Source of the DNA: Fragilariopsis cylindrus CCMP1102
Lineage: Eukaryota; Bacillariophyta; Bacillariophyceae; Bacillariales; Bacillariaceae
Length of the DNA: 64,000 bases
Assembly (NCBI GenBank): GCA_900095095.1
Contig: FMBT01000508.1
Coordinates: 1-64,000 of the forward strand
Direction of reading: 5' to 3'
The notes beneath the pieces were generated by a model, which worked only from the letters and a program-made list of their open reading frames with translations, searched no databases and was not told where the DNA came from. Positions 52,299 through 64,000 of the stretch are shown piece by piece; within the stretch, counting starts at the first letter, position 1, and every line of letters begins with the position of its first letter. A program made the position numbers and the translations under genes.

Positions 52299-54677
52299 AT
52301 GTCGTCGTTACTACACTCCATTCAAGAATACGGTCCAGTTGTATGGATATTAGAACAACGAAGTGAAGTTTTTAGATATCTAAAGACAATTACCGTAGAT
52401 ATACCGCTACAATTCATTCAATTGGTAGCTATTGTTACTGTGATTGGTGCAATTATATTCATTTTCCGATATTCGGCTTCTATCAAAAGACATCATGAAA
52501 TGGTAAAACAAAAACTGATTCGTGGGTTAGTCTACCGAGAAAAAAATTCGGAATCAAATAAGGTCATTAAAGCGTTGGAATTACATCCTGCATTCGTAAA
52601 AGAACATTCATCATCGTGGCAGTTATGTAGTCTGGGACAATACCTAAGCTCATTGCGATTTTTTACTGACGACAACAACAATGCCAATACTACTACTACT
52701 ATAAAGAACAGTGACGGACAAACAAATAGTATGGCTTCCAAGTTATTAGAAAAGGAACTTTACGTTGTGATGGCAGCATTGTTGATCCAATCATTCGGTC
52801 CAAAAATTGGTTCAGCATTATTACCCATGTTGGGAACGGGAAAAGTTGAATCATTACTAGGAACAGTTGCATCAAAAATTATATCCTATATCATAGCACA
52901 TGTTTTAGTTGATCATAACGTGGATTGGGATCCTATAGGCGACATGGCATGTTTGCCAATGAATGTTATGGAATTAATCAGCTTCGTGAACTTAAATCAG
53001 AAATTAAAAACAGAATATAAAATTGATGTATCACCTATTGAGTGGATGGAACGGGGAGAAGTTGGATTCGATCCGACCTACTACACTCCACCATTACCTG
53101 AAGATAATCCTGATACCACTACTTCTGATGAAGATAAGGTCAAGAATAAAAGAAGCGATAATAAGACTACTGCTGCTATTACTACTGCTACTTCAATAGT
53201 TTTAATTCCGAATCCATTTATAATTGAAGATCATTTTGAGGCTGCAATTCTTGGATTGGAAGATCGAATTCGTACCGACCAGAAAGATTCATGCATGGAA
53301 TCTACTACTAGTACTACTATTACTAGTGATGGTGGTGGAGGAGGAAAAATGGATGTATACGATCCAGACGATCGATCGACGGCCGAGCCAACGCCAATCA
53401 ATCCAGTTATTCTTCCTGATTTATACCTTGGATGGGGCAATGCAAAATTGACTCATACGAAAAGAGAAATCCTACGTAATAGACTCTTTGCAGTTCTATT
53501 AACTAAGCTCTCCCACAATTATTCTCGTCTTCAAAACAATGAAAGCAAAGATTCGTACTTTGTAGTACAAATGAATGGAAAGGAATGTTTATTCCCCGAT
53601 GAATTCATTGGAGCGTTATTAGATTCGGATCATAAAATTGAAGTTTGTCCCCGGTCTGCTATTACTACATTTGGATTGGCGCTTTGTATAAAAGAAGATG
53701 ACTCCAGCTGGTCAAATGTTCCTCTTGGATTTTTCTTTCGAACAGGATACGAACGAAGCGATCGAAGACCGGCATACTTTTCTGCACCACATGGTGGTAT
53801 GGATTTAAAGGTAAGTTATTACGATAATGATCGCACTTGATAAAAATAGCATTACTATCATCAACCGTATTGGTAGCCAATGGAATATTTCGACGATGTG
53901 CACTTCTAGCTATATGTATGACTCATTCATTCATTCGTATTCCTTGTGCATCAATGAAATGGACTTTATTTTTTTCAAATGGACTTTTGTTTTTCAAATG
54001 GATAGATTGAAGGTCCTTTGGTAGGTATCGATGAAAAGACAGGAAAATCACGCAGATGTGATATTCAGTTTTATATGGCTGTCGAAGGGATGTGTGGATG
54101 GCACTCGAATCACAATGCGGATGTTCCATGGGTGCGATCAGTGTCAACAACAGACGTATACACTAATGAACAAGCATTAACAGCAATTCGTATGAGCGGT
54201 ATCTTAGCTTGTACCTTCAATACAATTGGTACCGACATGGCTCTACCGTTCGGGGGGTATGGAGTCCTTGGTGTCTGCAATGATACGGCAGCCGTTGTGG
54301 ACTTTGCAGTTCGTGGATCTACCAATATGTATCCACTTCTTTCGACTGGTCGTTTCTTAATGCATACTGCTACACAGTTAACAAAATTTTGTAATATAAT
54401 CAGTACATGTACGGACGACAAGGATCATAAAATGAAAGGGGTCGCAATTGATGCACGTCGTCTTGCTTCAGCAGCTTGCTTCATGGATAGTGACATACAT
54501 TGTTCTCCTACACAGATGATTGGTGCAACAAGAAGATTTCTTGCAAACTATCCTACCTCCTATTTCCAAATTACTGAAGATAGTAGAACTATTATGGAAA
54601 TTGTAGCGAAGAAGTACAAGAATTTTCTTGGAACGAATGCTGATGGAGCACGAGAACAACTGGAGTGTGGGTCGTGA
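52299..54677 (+). CDS. Single-span membrane protein, function unknown (2 exons)
   Basis: Exons 52299-53810 and 54006-54677 with a 195-base GT-AG intron give 727 residues; the junction reads GGMDLK|IEGPLVGID. One membrane segment lies near the N-terminus (FIQLVAIVTVIGAIIFIFRY, about residues 38-57). Residues 150-225 are hydrophobic and helical (VVMAALLIQSFGPKIGSALL). The C-terminal exon is compact and Cys-containing: FYMAVEGMCGWHSNHNADVP, MALPFGGYGVLGVCNDTAAV and ARRLASAACFMDSDIHCSP. The GGYGVLGVCNDTA stretch is suggestive of a folded enzyme-like domain but matches no family I know. Asn/Thr- and Gly-rich linkers separate the ordered parts. Confidence 0.72.
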
Positions 54678-55239
54678 CGTATATTATTTTGCCCAGAATA
54701 AATGAACGTAGTGAAGTTTTCAGAAAAGTTTGAAATATTGTGTAAACAAATATACATTGCATAAAGTTACGGTTAGGACACAATTAGAATAGTAGTACAT
54801 TTTATTTCAATTTCCACTCTATTATTACTTGAGTGAATTCTTTCTAGCTACGTGTAGTAGAGCAGCAGCATTATGTTGGCAATTTGATTTTTTTTTAATT
54901 ATTAACATTTATTATGTTTTCTCTTTTTTTTGATATCTTCTTATGCTCTTTTATCATTATCCTCATCATCATTATATTTAAGTCCATGGTAACTCTGTAA
55001 TCGCTAATATGTCATCTTTTGCAATATAACCATGCGGATGCTTATTTTTATCTCAGAAATGCAAACTAGTAATCCATAGCGGGGGAGACTTTTGTGGAAG
55101 TTCAAAATAAATGACGACTAGAAACGTTGTTTATAATATCAATTATTGAATTCACAAAAAAACTAAACCTTACCTTGTTTTTGATGGGACATGACAGAAA
55201 CATACATACATACATACATACCGGTACAAGTAACAGTAT
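54678..55239. other. Intergenic region between convergent genes
   Basis: About 560 bases of 3' flanks, T-rich (TTTTTTTTAATTATTAACAT near 54889). A (CATA)n run lies at 55201-55221 beside the PABPN1-like stop. No gene. Confidence 0.5.
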
Positions 55240-56516
55240 TTAGTAGTATGGATGATAACCACCACCACCGCGTCCTCCACGACCGCCGCCGCGTCCACCA
55301 CGAAATCCGCCCCTATATCCACCACGACCACGACCTCTTCCTCGACCACCTCTTCCTCCACGGAAACCACCACCACCTCTACCTCCTTCATACGATTGTT
55401 GCTGATTAAAGCCAGCAACATTGACGCGTTTCGCAGTGACTTTTAAATTCCGACCCTTAAACTCACTTCCTTCCAATTTTAATGCATTTTCAACCGATGC
55501 TTCCGTCTAAACAAGCAAACAAAAATAACAAAAGAAGGATGAATAAAAAAAAGTTAATTTGGAACCCAACAGTTGCGACGATAAAATAAAGAACACTTTG
55601 CAAAAATAGTACAATATCAACACTTCTTATAATCAATCTCCTGTGCTGACTGAGAAAGAAAGGAACAAAAAATTATATCCACATTTTCTCGATAACTCTC
55701 TGTCAGTCAATGCGTCTATACACCAAAATTAAATAAAATCCTACCTGGAACTCAAGGTAAGCGAAACCTACGGTACAGAAGAGAGAGAGAGAGAGAGAGA
55801 GAGAGCAGTTAGAAACGACGAAATAATGAATCTTTTCACGGAAAAATAAGTATAAATCATATGATATAATATACTATACTATAGTAATGTACACCTACCT
55901 TTTGGTTTCCCGGTGTACTTGTCACACACAATCGTTACACGTTCGACCGTTCCACAAGCTTCAAAGTGACCCAATAATTCTTCTGGTGTTGTCATATAAT
56001 CCACTTGTCCCACGTAGACAGAATGACTGTGCAGTCGAGTCGTATATTCAGATAAATAACAATAAATAATAGAAAGGAAAACAAAAATAGGATTGTTGTT
56101 ATAGTATATACGTACGGATAATAATAATAATTATTATTATTATAATAGTAATCATAATAATACAAAATAAAGTAAAATAACGAAATAGCAGAGAAACAAA
56201 TTGAATCTTACCCATCACGATTTGGTGTTTCCCCATCTCCAGCAGCTTTTGTACCAGCAGTAGCAGCACCACCACCACTGCCTTCTTTTTTCTTATCTAA
56301 ATCCTCCGTTTCTTTGGTAATCCGTGCCGCTTCTGCTTCCATCCGTTCAATTTCCTTTTGCAGTTTTTCTAAATCTTCTTCTTCATCGTCGTCCTCCTCC
56401 TCTTCAGCAGCAGCGGCACCACCAATACTGTTGGTTGCTGCAGTCGTCGCTTCTTCTTCAGCAGCAGCAGTAGCGGCTAATACTTCTGCTTCAGTTGTAT
56501 TCATTGCTTCACTCAT
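55240..56516 (-). CDS. PABPN1-like nuclear poly(A)-binding protein (4 exons)
   Basis: Exons 56516-56212, 56026-55899, 55767-55745 and 55506-55240 total 723 bases, 240 residues, all GT-AG and in frame. The order matches PABPN1: an acidic Ala/Glu-rich start, a coiled coil ([20 protein letters not shown]), one RRM and an Arg/Gly-rich tail. The RRM has RNP2 SVYVGQVDY and RNP1 KGFAYLEF, and [20 protein letters not shown] is close to the family consensus. RNP1 is coded partly by a 23-base micro-exon. The tail (about residues 190-240) is an RGG box ([20 protein letters not shown]). The protein should bind poly(A) tails in the nucleus and stimulate poly(A) polymerase. Confidence 0.92.
55779..55805. 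repeat. (GA)n run inside an intron
   Basis: About twelve GA units in the second PABPN1-like intron, close to the acceptor of the 23-base micro-exon. Confidence 0.85.
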
Positions 56517-56855
56517 CGTACTGGACTTTTCCTGGTTTGTTTTGTTTTGTTTTGTGTCGACAACTTCGTAATTTATTTTTATTAACTGCTATTAAACTTT
56601 TAGTTTGGCATAATAAAATGGAGAAAACACTCCTGGCCTTCGTCAGCCTTACAACATTTTCAGTCGTGTATTTTCAGTCGTGGTCGAAGAATGGAACAAC
56701 GTTCTTTTACATTGCGACTTTCAAGTTACGAGGTCCAAATAAAGAAATCTAAAATTTCGAGGACTCTTATATTAGTAGGTCTTGATCTTATACTGCTAGC
56801 AATTGTATTCACATTTTTATAATAATAATGAGACAAATATTAAACAATATATATT
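56517..56855. other. Intergenic region
   Basis: About 340 bases upstream of the PABPN1-like gene and beyond the 3' end of the two-exon unknown gene. No coding sequence recognised. Confidence 0.4.
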
Positions 56856-57987
56856 CTATTTGTATTGAGCTGTGCTCTTTATCCATTGTGCACCTTTACT
56901 TGCTACTGATTCCATTTCGTCGTTCGTCATTGAAGATAATGTTCCTCCATCTTTATGGAACCAGTAGATTCCAACAGGTCGATGGCCAAAATAGTTCATG
57001 GAATGCCAATGACGCATTTCAAGGAGCTTACCCACAACAGAGTGATCAGTAATTGAAAGATGATTCATCAGACTTTTCCCTAGATCCGTGATGGCTTGTA
57101 CGGTGATGATATCGTTAAATTCAGGCCAAACAATAGACACGCCGTCAACAGTTCTTGTAATATAAGCAGAACCAGTTCCACCACCAGTAAACTGGTGACT
57201 TGTATTTCTGATGTTAGCATTATTGTGAAACTTAGGACGGGCATCAATTCGTTTCCACACAAGCTTGCCATCCTTATCAACTTCGCCAGTCTTTTCAATG
57301 GTTGATCCCGTTAGTGGATTCGAATTGCATCCAACCTTCCCTTTCTCTTTTCTCTTTCGATCAATGGCGTATTGGCAACCGTACATCACTTCCGTGTGAA
57401 TTTTGTTCCACTCTTCACTATTGAATTTGTGATTATCATCATCATTTCTCAAGGCCATAAATAAAGCAATAAGCAACGGAATATGAGAGTTAATACAAAA
57501 TTTAGAAACACCATTCCATTGTACTACCTTTGGATGGCATGTATCTGGATAATGCATTAATCCGTGACGAATTGCTGATAAAAGATACTTGAGAGCACGA
57601 CTCGTTGTGTCTTTTGTTACGAACGAATGTCCAAGGAAAGCGTTTTTTACGTTGCTTATTTTCCGAAGGACCACAAGCAACTCGGTTGTTTGTTTGGGTG
57701 TGAGTTGCCTGTAGCCCGTCTCCAACCGTTGTGTGGGTGTCTTTTCAATTGTGCTGATCTCGTACGATTTTTTCTATACCAAAAAGGTAGGAGATTCAAC
57801 AAATAAAAGTTAGATTATAACAGAAATATAAGGATAAACATTGACAACTAACACAAATAGAATTAACACGTACCGATTCTTTCAACTTTTGCGCCTCAGT
57901 TTTCCGATACTTCCGTTTTGGTTGGGGTACCGATTCGCGTTCACGCTCTGCTTGTTTGCGTTCACGCTCTGCTTGTTGCTTCTTCAT
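56856..57987 (-). CDS. Conserved-looking protein of unknown function (2 exons)
   Basis: Exons 57987-57874 and 57773-56856 with a 100-base GT-AG intron give 343 residues; the junction reads EAQKLKES|KKSYEIST. The start is the ATG opening MKKQQAERER; a longer in-frame start at 58056 would lie inside the neighbouring LTR. The N-terminus is a charged helix with a 21-base coding duplication (AERERKQ/AERERES) and a basic patch (QPKRKYRKTEAQK). The second exon has ordered sequence: TTELLVVLRKISNVKNAFLG, FCINSHIPLLIALFMALRND and HWHSMNYFGHRPVGIYWFHK. No family recognised. The left end of a copia element lies within about 30 bases of the start, so the promoter or true first exon may have been displaced. 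Confidence 0.6.
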
Positions 57988-58010
57988 GCGTTCATGTAGG
58001 CGTAAGGCGA

Positions 58011-58212
58011 GTGTCACTATGGAATGACCGACCAGGACAGACCATATGAGTGGCATGACCGACCAGGGTCAGACCACACATACACCGTACAAGTAGATAT
58101 AGCCAATCATAGAGAGCTACTAAGCTCACTCTTCTAATAAACACTATTTACATACGTTAATAGCATAGAAGGTCTTCATTCTAGTGAACTTAGGTAGCTA
58201 GATACATTTACA
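58011..58212 (+). mobile_element. 5' LTR of the copia element
   Basis: The right edge is well set by a CA next to the primer-binding site. The left edge (TGTCACTATGG) is an estimate. Near the left end TGACCGACCAGG occurs twice about 31 bases apart, a possible regulatory repeat. Confidence 0.6.
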
Positions 58213-58224
58213 GGTTATGAGCCC
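58213..58224 (+). promoter_or_regulatory. Primer-binding site, half initiator tRNA-Met
   Basis: GGTTATGAGCCC is complementary to the anticodon stem-loop of initiator tRNA-Met (GGGCTCATAACC), the internal primer type known from copia elements. Confidence 0.75.
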
Positions 58225-58474
58225 AAATATCTTTTATCACTGTTAAAAGATAATATAATAAAGTTAAACAGGGTTTCGTTATCGATCATCATAGATCAAC
58301 AACGACGTACATCGAAAGTTTAAAGGCTGTCGGTGATAGATTCTTACGAAACAAGTTTCGTGCACGTAAAAACTGTACCAAAAGCATACAAAACAGCGCG
58401 TGCGTTGAATTAAAATTGCAAAAATCGCTTAAATAATAAATAAAAGCACAACAAATTTCTACAACACTTGTACC

Positions 58475-61400
58475 ATGGCGAAGAAGAACTCAAGAAAGTC
58501 AGGTAAGATGCAGACAAGTACATTGGACACAATGCCAATGTCACCACCGAGGGGTGGTAGGACAATACCTACAGATTTCATCCCCTATGATGGAATCAAA
58601 GAGGAGGAGATCGAAGCGCTGAAGCTAGTTTTTCCTCTGAACGACAGCAATCCCTACAAAGATGACCCATACAAGATAAAACCCTTCATGCCAATGACAA
58701 GGTATGAAGAATCGGATCACCATGCACACCTTGTCACATTACATGATGAAGAGATGGACGTAGACCAAAAGTACATAGCCATCGAAAACTTGATAAAGCA
58801 AATGTTTAGCACACAACATGCATGGACCCCACCGACATGGACGCCAAGAAGCAGATACCACTACGCCCAACCACTTCATACTATCCTACATCAATCGGAG
58901 CCACAGTATGAGAGAAGAGGTAAAGCACCTCGAATCGTTGAATCACCACCACAGATACAACTTTTGAAGGAATTAGCAGAGGAAACTGAACTTGACTCCA
59001 GCGACACCGGAAGTGCATGGACAGTGAAGCAAGCCAAGCAGAGAGCCAAGCGAGCAAGAGAAAGAGATGGAAGAAACACCTCTCGATACAAAGCAAAGCA
59101 GCGCCTGGCAAATTCTAAGTCACCACAGAAACTTCCAAAAGAAGTGCAAAACATATCATCACTATTTGATTCGGAAGCAGAAGAATCAGAAGTAGAAAAG
59201 GAAGAGGAATTAGATGATGATACAGTAAAGGAAGAAATGGAAGATACAAAGGAAGAAATGGATGCTACAATCGATAGATTAGAACAACAGGAAGAGGTAT
59301 ACTTACGAGAACAAGAAGAGACCAAAAGCGAGGTACTCAATGATAGTAACCACACTCCCAGCGTACTTGGAACGGATAGCAACAATGATAGTAGTAGACT
59401 TGGATCTCGAAGTAGCATAGACTTAGAGGATATGATCGATAAGAGGATGGAAGAAATGATGAATAGAAAGATGGAAGTGAGATACAAGGAAATGGAAGTA
59501 AGAAACACCCAAGAACACCTTGATTCCATCACCCGAATGATGCGAATGGAAGAGAGTGCGGGTAATCAAATGAGAATAACAAAAATGATGTTACAAGATG
59601 CTGAATCAAAACTTATGGAACTCACCTCAAAGATAGATGAAGTCACAAACCGAATCGATGAAGCAACCACAACAATTGCAGAAGTGGATACGGCCACATC
59701 AGTTCTGGCAGATCATCTGGAAGCAGCACAAGTAGCCATGCAACTCATAACAACATCCAGACAACTAACGGCAGGAGAAGCAGTAGCCATGCGATTGGGT
59801 GCAAAGAAACTAGCACAGAAGTTAACTGACCACACGGATGCACTAGTACAAGATCTCCAAAACCACAAGGATGCCTTAGCACAAGATCTCCAATGGTCCC
59901 CAGAGGAACTAGATCCAACGAGAATCAAAACAGCACTGAAAGATGCCATAGCACAAATCAAATCAGCGAGGGATAGCACCACCCTTGGATTGAGTGACAT
60001 GGCACAGTCGATCAATAGGGAAAGTCGGAAGAATATCATTGTGGAAAATCGAACACAGTCCTTAGCAACCAAGACAGAACTATCGAAGTTCACCAAGAAG
60101 GCAACGGACGACATGCTTATTACATTAGCAATGATAGAAGACCAATCAAAGGCGGCAATAACATCTCTAGTAGACGGACCAGATTTTCGACAGATAATCC
60201 AAGATCAAATCAAAGCCTACATCAAGACATTTCCACAGGAAATGTCCGACTCATTGATGCAGTTCGCATTAGATTTCTTCAAGGATAATGATACAATCGA
60301 CCATCATATCAGGGAAGTAGCATCCTCAGCAACAGACATAGAACATATCACGAACCAACTTGAGAGAGAAATCGATGGAATCGCGACGAAGTGGATGAAC
60401 ACCAACGTAGGAGATATCACCAACAATCTTGGAAAAGAAGTGGATCGAATCGCAACAGAATGGATGCATACCAACGTAGACAAGGCAACAGACTGGACGC
60501 GAACCAACTTGAACAGAACACCAAGCACAACCGGAACGGACCCAACTACAGAGGAAGAGAAATCGTACAATGAGACAATGGGTGAGGATGATATTGGTAC
60601 AGGAGATACAGGTACTGGAGATACAGGAAAATATAGAGGTCTATTTCCAGAGGCAAACAGAAGTTTTCAACAAGAACAAGCAGCACGAAAAGCCCGACAG
60701 GCAGAGGAAGCAGCACTGGCAGAGACTAAGAGATTGGGACACATCTCGAAATCAATCACAAGGTTTGGCACCATGCAAATGCACAAACATTGTATTCCAG
60801 CAAAGACAATGGTAACGATGGACCAAGCAAAACAACTGTACAACGAGATGTATGATGACTGCCTCATAGAGACATACCCACTCACCAAACTAAAGCACCT
60901 ATCACCGACAGGGTCATGCCTACCACCAATGCACAACGAAACAGATAACACCATCTCCACCATCAGCCATGCAATCATGAGACGCCTTAAGGTCATTATA
61001 CCAATCACCAACTTGGCGATGCTTGACATACTCAGCCCATTCGATGAGGAACGCAACGGGTATGGAGCACTATATGCCATCATGAGAAGGACATGTGCGT
61101 TCATGAAACCAACCACTCAAGGATGGGGACCAACCTGGACCAAGACAATGACCCCAAGTGCATATGTAGTAGAACTACAGGCATCAGTAGCAACCCATGA
61201 AATGAGACACAACACCACATACTCGGAGGTTCAACAATCACAAGAAATGCTCCATCAAGCACTTCAATCGTATAATACATCAATTGCAACGAAACTGAGT
61301 GGAGACTTCAATCAATGGATCCTCGCACATCCAAAGAAACCCCTCCCCAACACTTGGAAGACAACAGGTCTGGCAGACTTATTTGCAGATTACCCCAACA

Positions 61401-61765
61401 CATCCAATAACAAGATCAACACCTTGTCGATCAACGCATTCGATGGAAAACCAAAAGAGAATGGATATTCGAGGGAAGGGAGCCAAAAATACTCCCTACG
61501 TAACAAGAAACAATGTGCATGTTGTAAGATGGCAGGACATAGTATAGGTGATCAGATATGCAGAATCGGAGCTCAAATATCACACGCAACAAAATTCGCA
61601 ACAACAAATAAGGAAACTTACGATACCAATGCAGATAAGTACTACAAATCAAACCGTCCAGTAATGATCAACAGGGTCATGAGATCACTCCCAACCTATG
61701 CATCAGACAAAACAATAAGAGAAGAGTGTGAGGAATGGACCAAGGACGACGATGAGGAAGAGTGA
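58475..61765 (+). mobile_element. Copia gag gene
   Basis: Codes for 1,096 residues from an ATG after a 250-base leader. Long charged, helical stretches (Met/Glu/Arg-rich, about residues 240-420, and Ala/Thr/Asp-rich 420-720) predict coiled coils. The C-terminal part is more globular (about 770-1000) and ends with a CCHC-like knuckle (CACCKMAGHSIGDQIC). It is far longer than usual copia gag proteins of about 300 residues. It looks whole. Confidence 0.8.
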
Positions 61766-61899
61766 CAAACATGCTGTCCTGAGAGATCGGTACAGCCTGC
61801 ACGAAAGAAAACACCACATATACCATCGTCACCATCACAATCAGATAAAATAATAAAGGGGAATATAATCATCAACAAAGTATCAAAACAACAACAAAG

Positions 61900-64000
61900 A
61901 CAAACGATATCAAATGACGTACCACATCACATCAGCCATAACAATCATAATTACTGCTTTGTTGAAGCCCATACGAAGGATTTACAGGAACAACAAGCAG
62001 CAAACAATACCATCGTCCAGTTGAATAAAGAAAGGATGGCCATTGTCAATCGATTCAATCAATTATTATCTGAAACAGAGTGTAACGATAATATTCGTAA
62101 CGAAAAGATAACTTGTAATGAATTCAATAATATGGAAATGAAAAGTGAATATCTGGAAAAGAAAAATGAATATCTGGAAAAACCAACAATCCTACCAACA
62201 GCACGTAGAACTCTACAGGAAAAACAGAAAATTCAGAGCGTGGAAAATCTGGAGACACAATCACGGGAATCACGGGAATCAGTTAAGACAACTCCAACGA
62301 ATACGATTGAAAAATTACCAAATTCCGAGTCGGAGATGAAGACACATGTTTGTAAAGTATCGACGAATCCCCAATGCGGACAAGAACCAACAAACACGAT
62401 TGAAGATTCCTTAACAAAAACACGTGGGAACGAAAATAAACAGAACAGTAACACACAACAAATACTTAACAATCATGAATCGGGAAACGAACAGAAAATT
62501 GATACACGTCTCATAATTAACGCTAAGAGTACACGAACTGTAAAAGACTTCACGAACATCATCCGCGAATACAATACATATGGAGGAAGAACAATGCATG
62601 AGACAGGAGCATATATCATCAACGCAATTGAATATCGATACAACACGTGCAAGGCATATCAAAGCATGGTTAGCGCGACTAAAGCAAAATCAAATTTTTC
62701 AATCACGTCAGCAGACCTCACTCCCGCGTACACGCCAGCCGACAGTCTAGGTTCAACACACGGACAACCATACAATATCAATGCCGTTAAACTACAGTCA
62801 ACCTCAAATCGAAAATCAGTACGAGTAAAATTTAGAATCAAAAAGCTAAATAAGAGAGCCAATACAAACAATGAAGATGGGAATGAAATATTCAATAAGA
62901 ATGAACGAGCACAATATACCACGGAAATCAACGCACAAGGCGATACTGGAGCTAACTGCTCAGCAACTGACACGATTGATATCATACACAACTATGAAGA
63001 ATTCGCAATCCCACAAGCCGTTGGAGTCTTCTCCGACGATGAGACAAGTACAACTCTCCAAGCGTTGGGTGAAGGCGTGATTAAAATTTTGTCGGATCAA
63101 GGCTCTATTATGGAGTGGCCCGTGTTGTATACACCACTATCGAGTGGTACAGTACTATCACCAGATAACTATCACTTCACTCATAAATTGAAATATTACG
63201 CGTTCTATCACCTTGGAACGTCTAATAGTACTGGAAAAATTGGATTTTTAGATTACAATCAAAATGAACTAGAATCAATCCAAATGAAACGCACTAACAA
63301 TGGCGAATGGTTGACATCTAATCAGGTCCTACTACCACACTCATTGAACAACAAACACATCATACGAGCAGTAACACGAAGATCGGATCGAATTCGGGAC
63401 CTACAGATGGAGAGAAATGACAATATGCAAGCAAAGGAAGATAGAATAATAATTGATCAGCAAATCAATGAATCTTGGGCTACTGATATTGGAGCCCATC
63501 ACTTTGAACAGATGAAGGAAGAAGCACACCCAATATTCACCGACGTCAAGCTAAAGACAATGGACACACCACACCAATTATACACTCAGAAGATGAAGGA
63601 ACTGGAACTATGGCATCAACGGATGGGTCATTGCTCAACAAGAACATTGAATGAGACAAGAAAATGTGTAGAAGGAATCCCCGATTTACCAACCAATACA
63701 CCATTTTTCAAATGCCCATTCTGTGAAAGAGGCAAGATGGTCAAGAAGGGAGGCAAGAAAACAACAGATAAGGACAACTTCATACCGGGACAAGCGTACC
63801 ATATGGACCTAGCTTTCGTAAGTGGACCATCGAATCTAGAAATAGATGCAGGAAAGAATAGTGAAGCAAGACCAATCATCACCAAGAGCCGAGACGGATA
63901 CATCGGATTCCTTACTATCATTGATGTATCATCACGGAAACTATGGACTCATCCAATCAAGAACAAAGATCCACCAATCGAATATATCAACAAATTCCTC
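61900..64000 (+). mobile_element. Copia pol region (protease, start of integrase), runs off the window
   Basis: The protease-like motif AQGDTGANCS lies near 62935. The GAG-pre-integrase block (ELWHQRMGHCSTRT) is near 63610-63650, followed by a zinc-binding C-x2-C (CPFCERGK) and the first integrase-core strand with its Asp (YHMDLAFVSG, near 63800). The stretch between gag and protease is Asn/Glu/Lys-rich and unassigned. It looks open to the edge. Confidence 0.75.

Larger units (their letters stand above)
58011..64000 (+). mobile_element. Ty1/copia LTR retrotransposon (CoDi-like), left part
   Basis: Order seen: 5' LTR, primer-binding site, gag, pol start (protease-like DTGAN motif, then the GAG-pre-integrase HQRMGH block and the beginning of the integrase core). 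Protease and integrase lying before any reverse transcriptase is the Ty1/copia order. Reverse transcriptase, RNase H and the 3' LTR lie beyond the window edge. The visible part looks whole, with no obvious decay, suggesting a young copy, but the two LTRs cannot be compared. Confidence 0.88.

Noticed and set aside
58891-59532. 213-residue minus-strand Ser/Leu-rich frame
   Set aside because: Antisense of the charged gag helices.

Overview
The window is nuclear DNA from a diatom. A pennate species like Fragilariopsis or Pseudo-nitzschia is plausible but not shown. Reasons: AT-rich DNA with short GT-AG introns (about 90 to 250 bases), genes on both strands with their own start regions rather than operons, many in-frame trinucleotide runs (poly-Asn, -Ser, -Asp, -Gln), a secreted P-T-rich protein of the stramenopile cell-surface kind, and a Ty1/copia element at the right edge. 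No rRNA, tRNA or CRISPR array was recognised.

Layout. 0-10 kb: low-complexity genes, including a 1,506-residue protein with a J-like domain that lacks HPD, and two small doubtful genes. 10-19 kb: a 223-base tandem duplication, a secreted or membrane protein with acidic and Q/N/Y-rich repeats, a secreted K/S-cluster plus P-T-rich protein that resembles silica-matrix proteins, then a gene-poor 3 kb. 19-28 kb: a 2,097-residue disordered Arg/Ser-rich protein and a spliced, membrane-anchored Kelch-like protein. 28-38 kb: a membrane-anchored PC-esterase-like protein, agmatine deiminase flanked by direct repeats, a spliced YtoQ-family protein with a targeting leader, a TMEM43 protein, a small membrane protein and a membrane-anchored cyclophilin-like protein. 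38-44 kb: an organellar GGQ release-factor-like protein, a spliced two-domain fucosyltransferase-like protein and a MYND-finger protein. 44-50 kb: a five-exon ABCC (MRP-type) transporter with a 24-base micro-exon. 50-58 kb: a frame-interrupted P-loop-like gene followed by a strong hairpin, a spliced membrane protein, a four-exon PABPN1-like RNA-binding protein with a 23-base micro-exon, and a two-exon unknown. From about 58.01 kb to the end: the left part of a Ty1/copia element (5' LTR, half-tRNA primer site, long gag, pol into the integrase), cut by the window edge.

There is no operon logic. Several neighbours (PC-esterase-like, fucosyltransferase-like, membrane-anchored cyclophilin-like, and the secreted repeat proteins) would act in the secretory pathway or cell wall, which fits a diatom, but co-function is inference. 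Exons were joined by hand at GT/AG sites so that frames and conserved motifs run on. Starts were placed at the first in-frame ATG that made sense.
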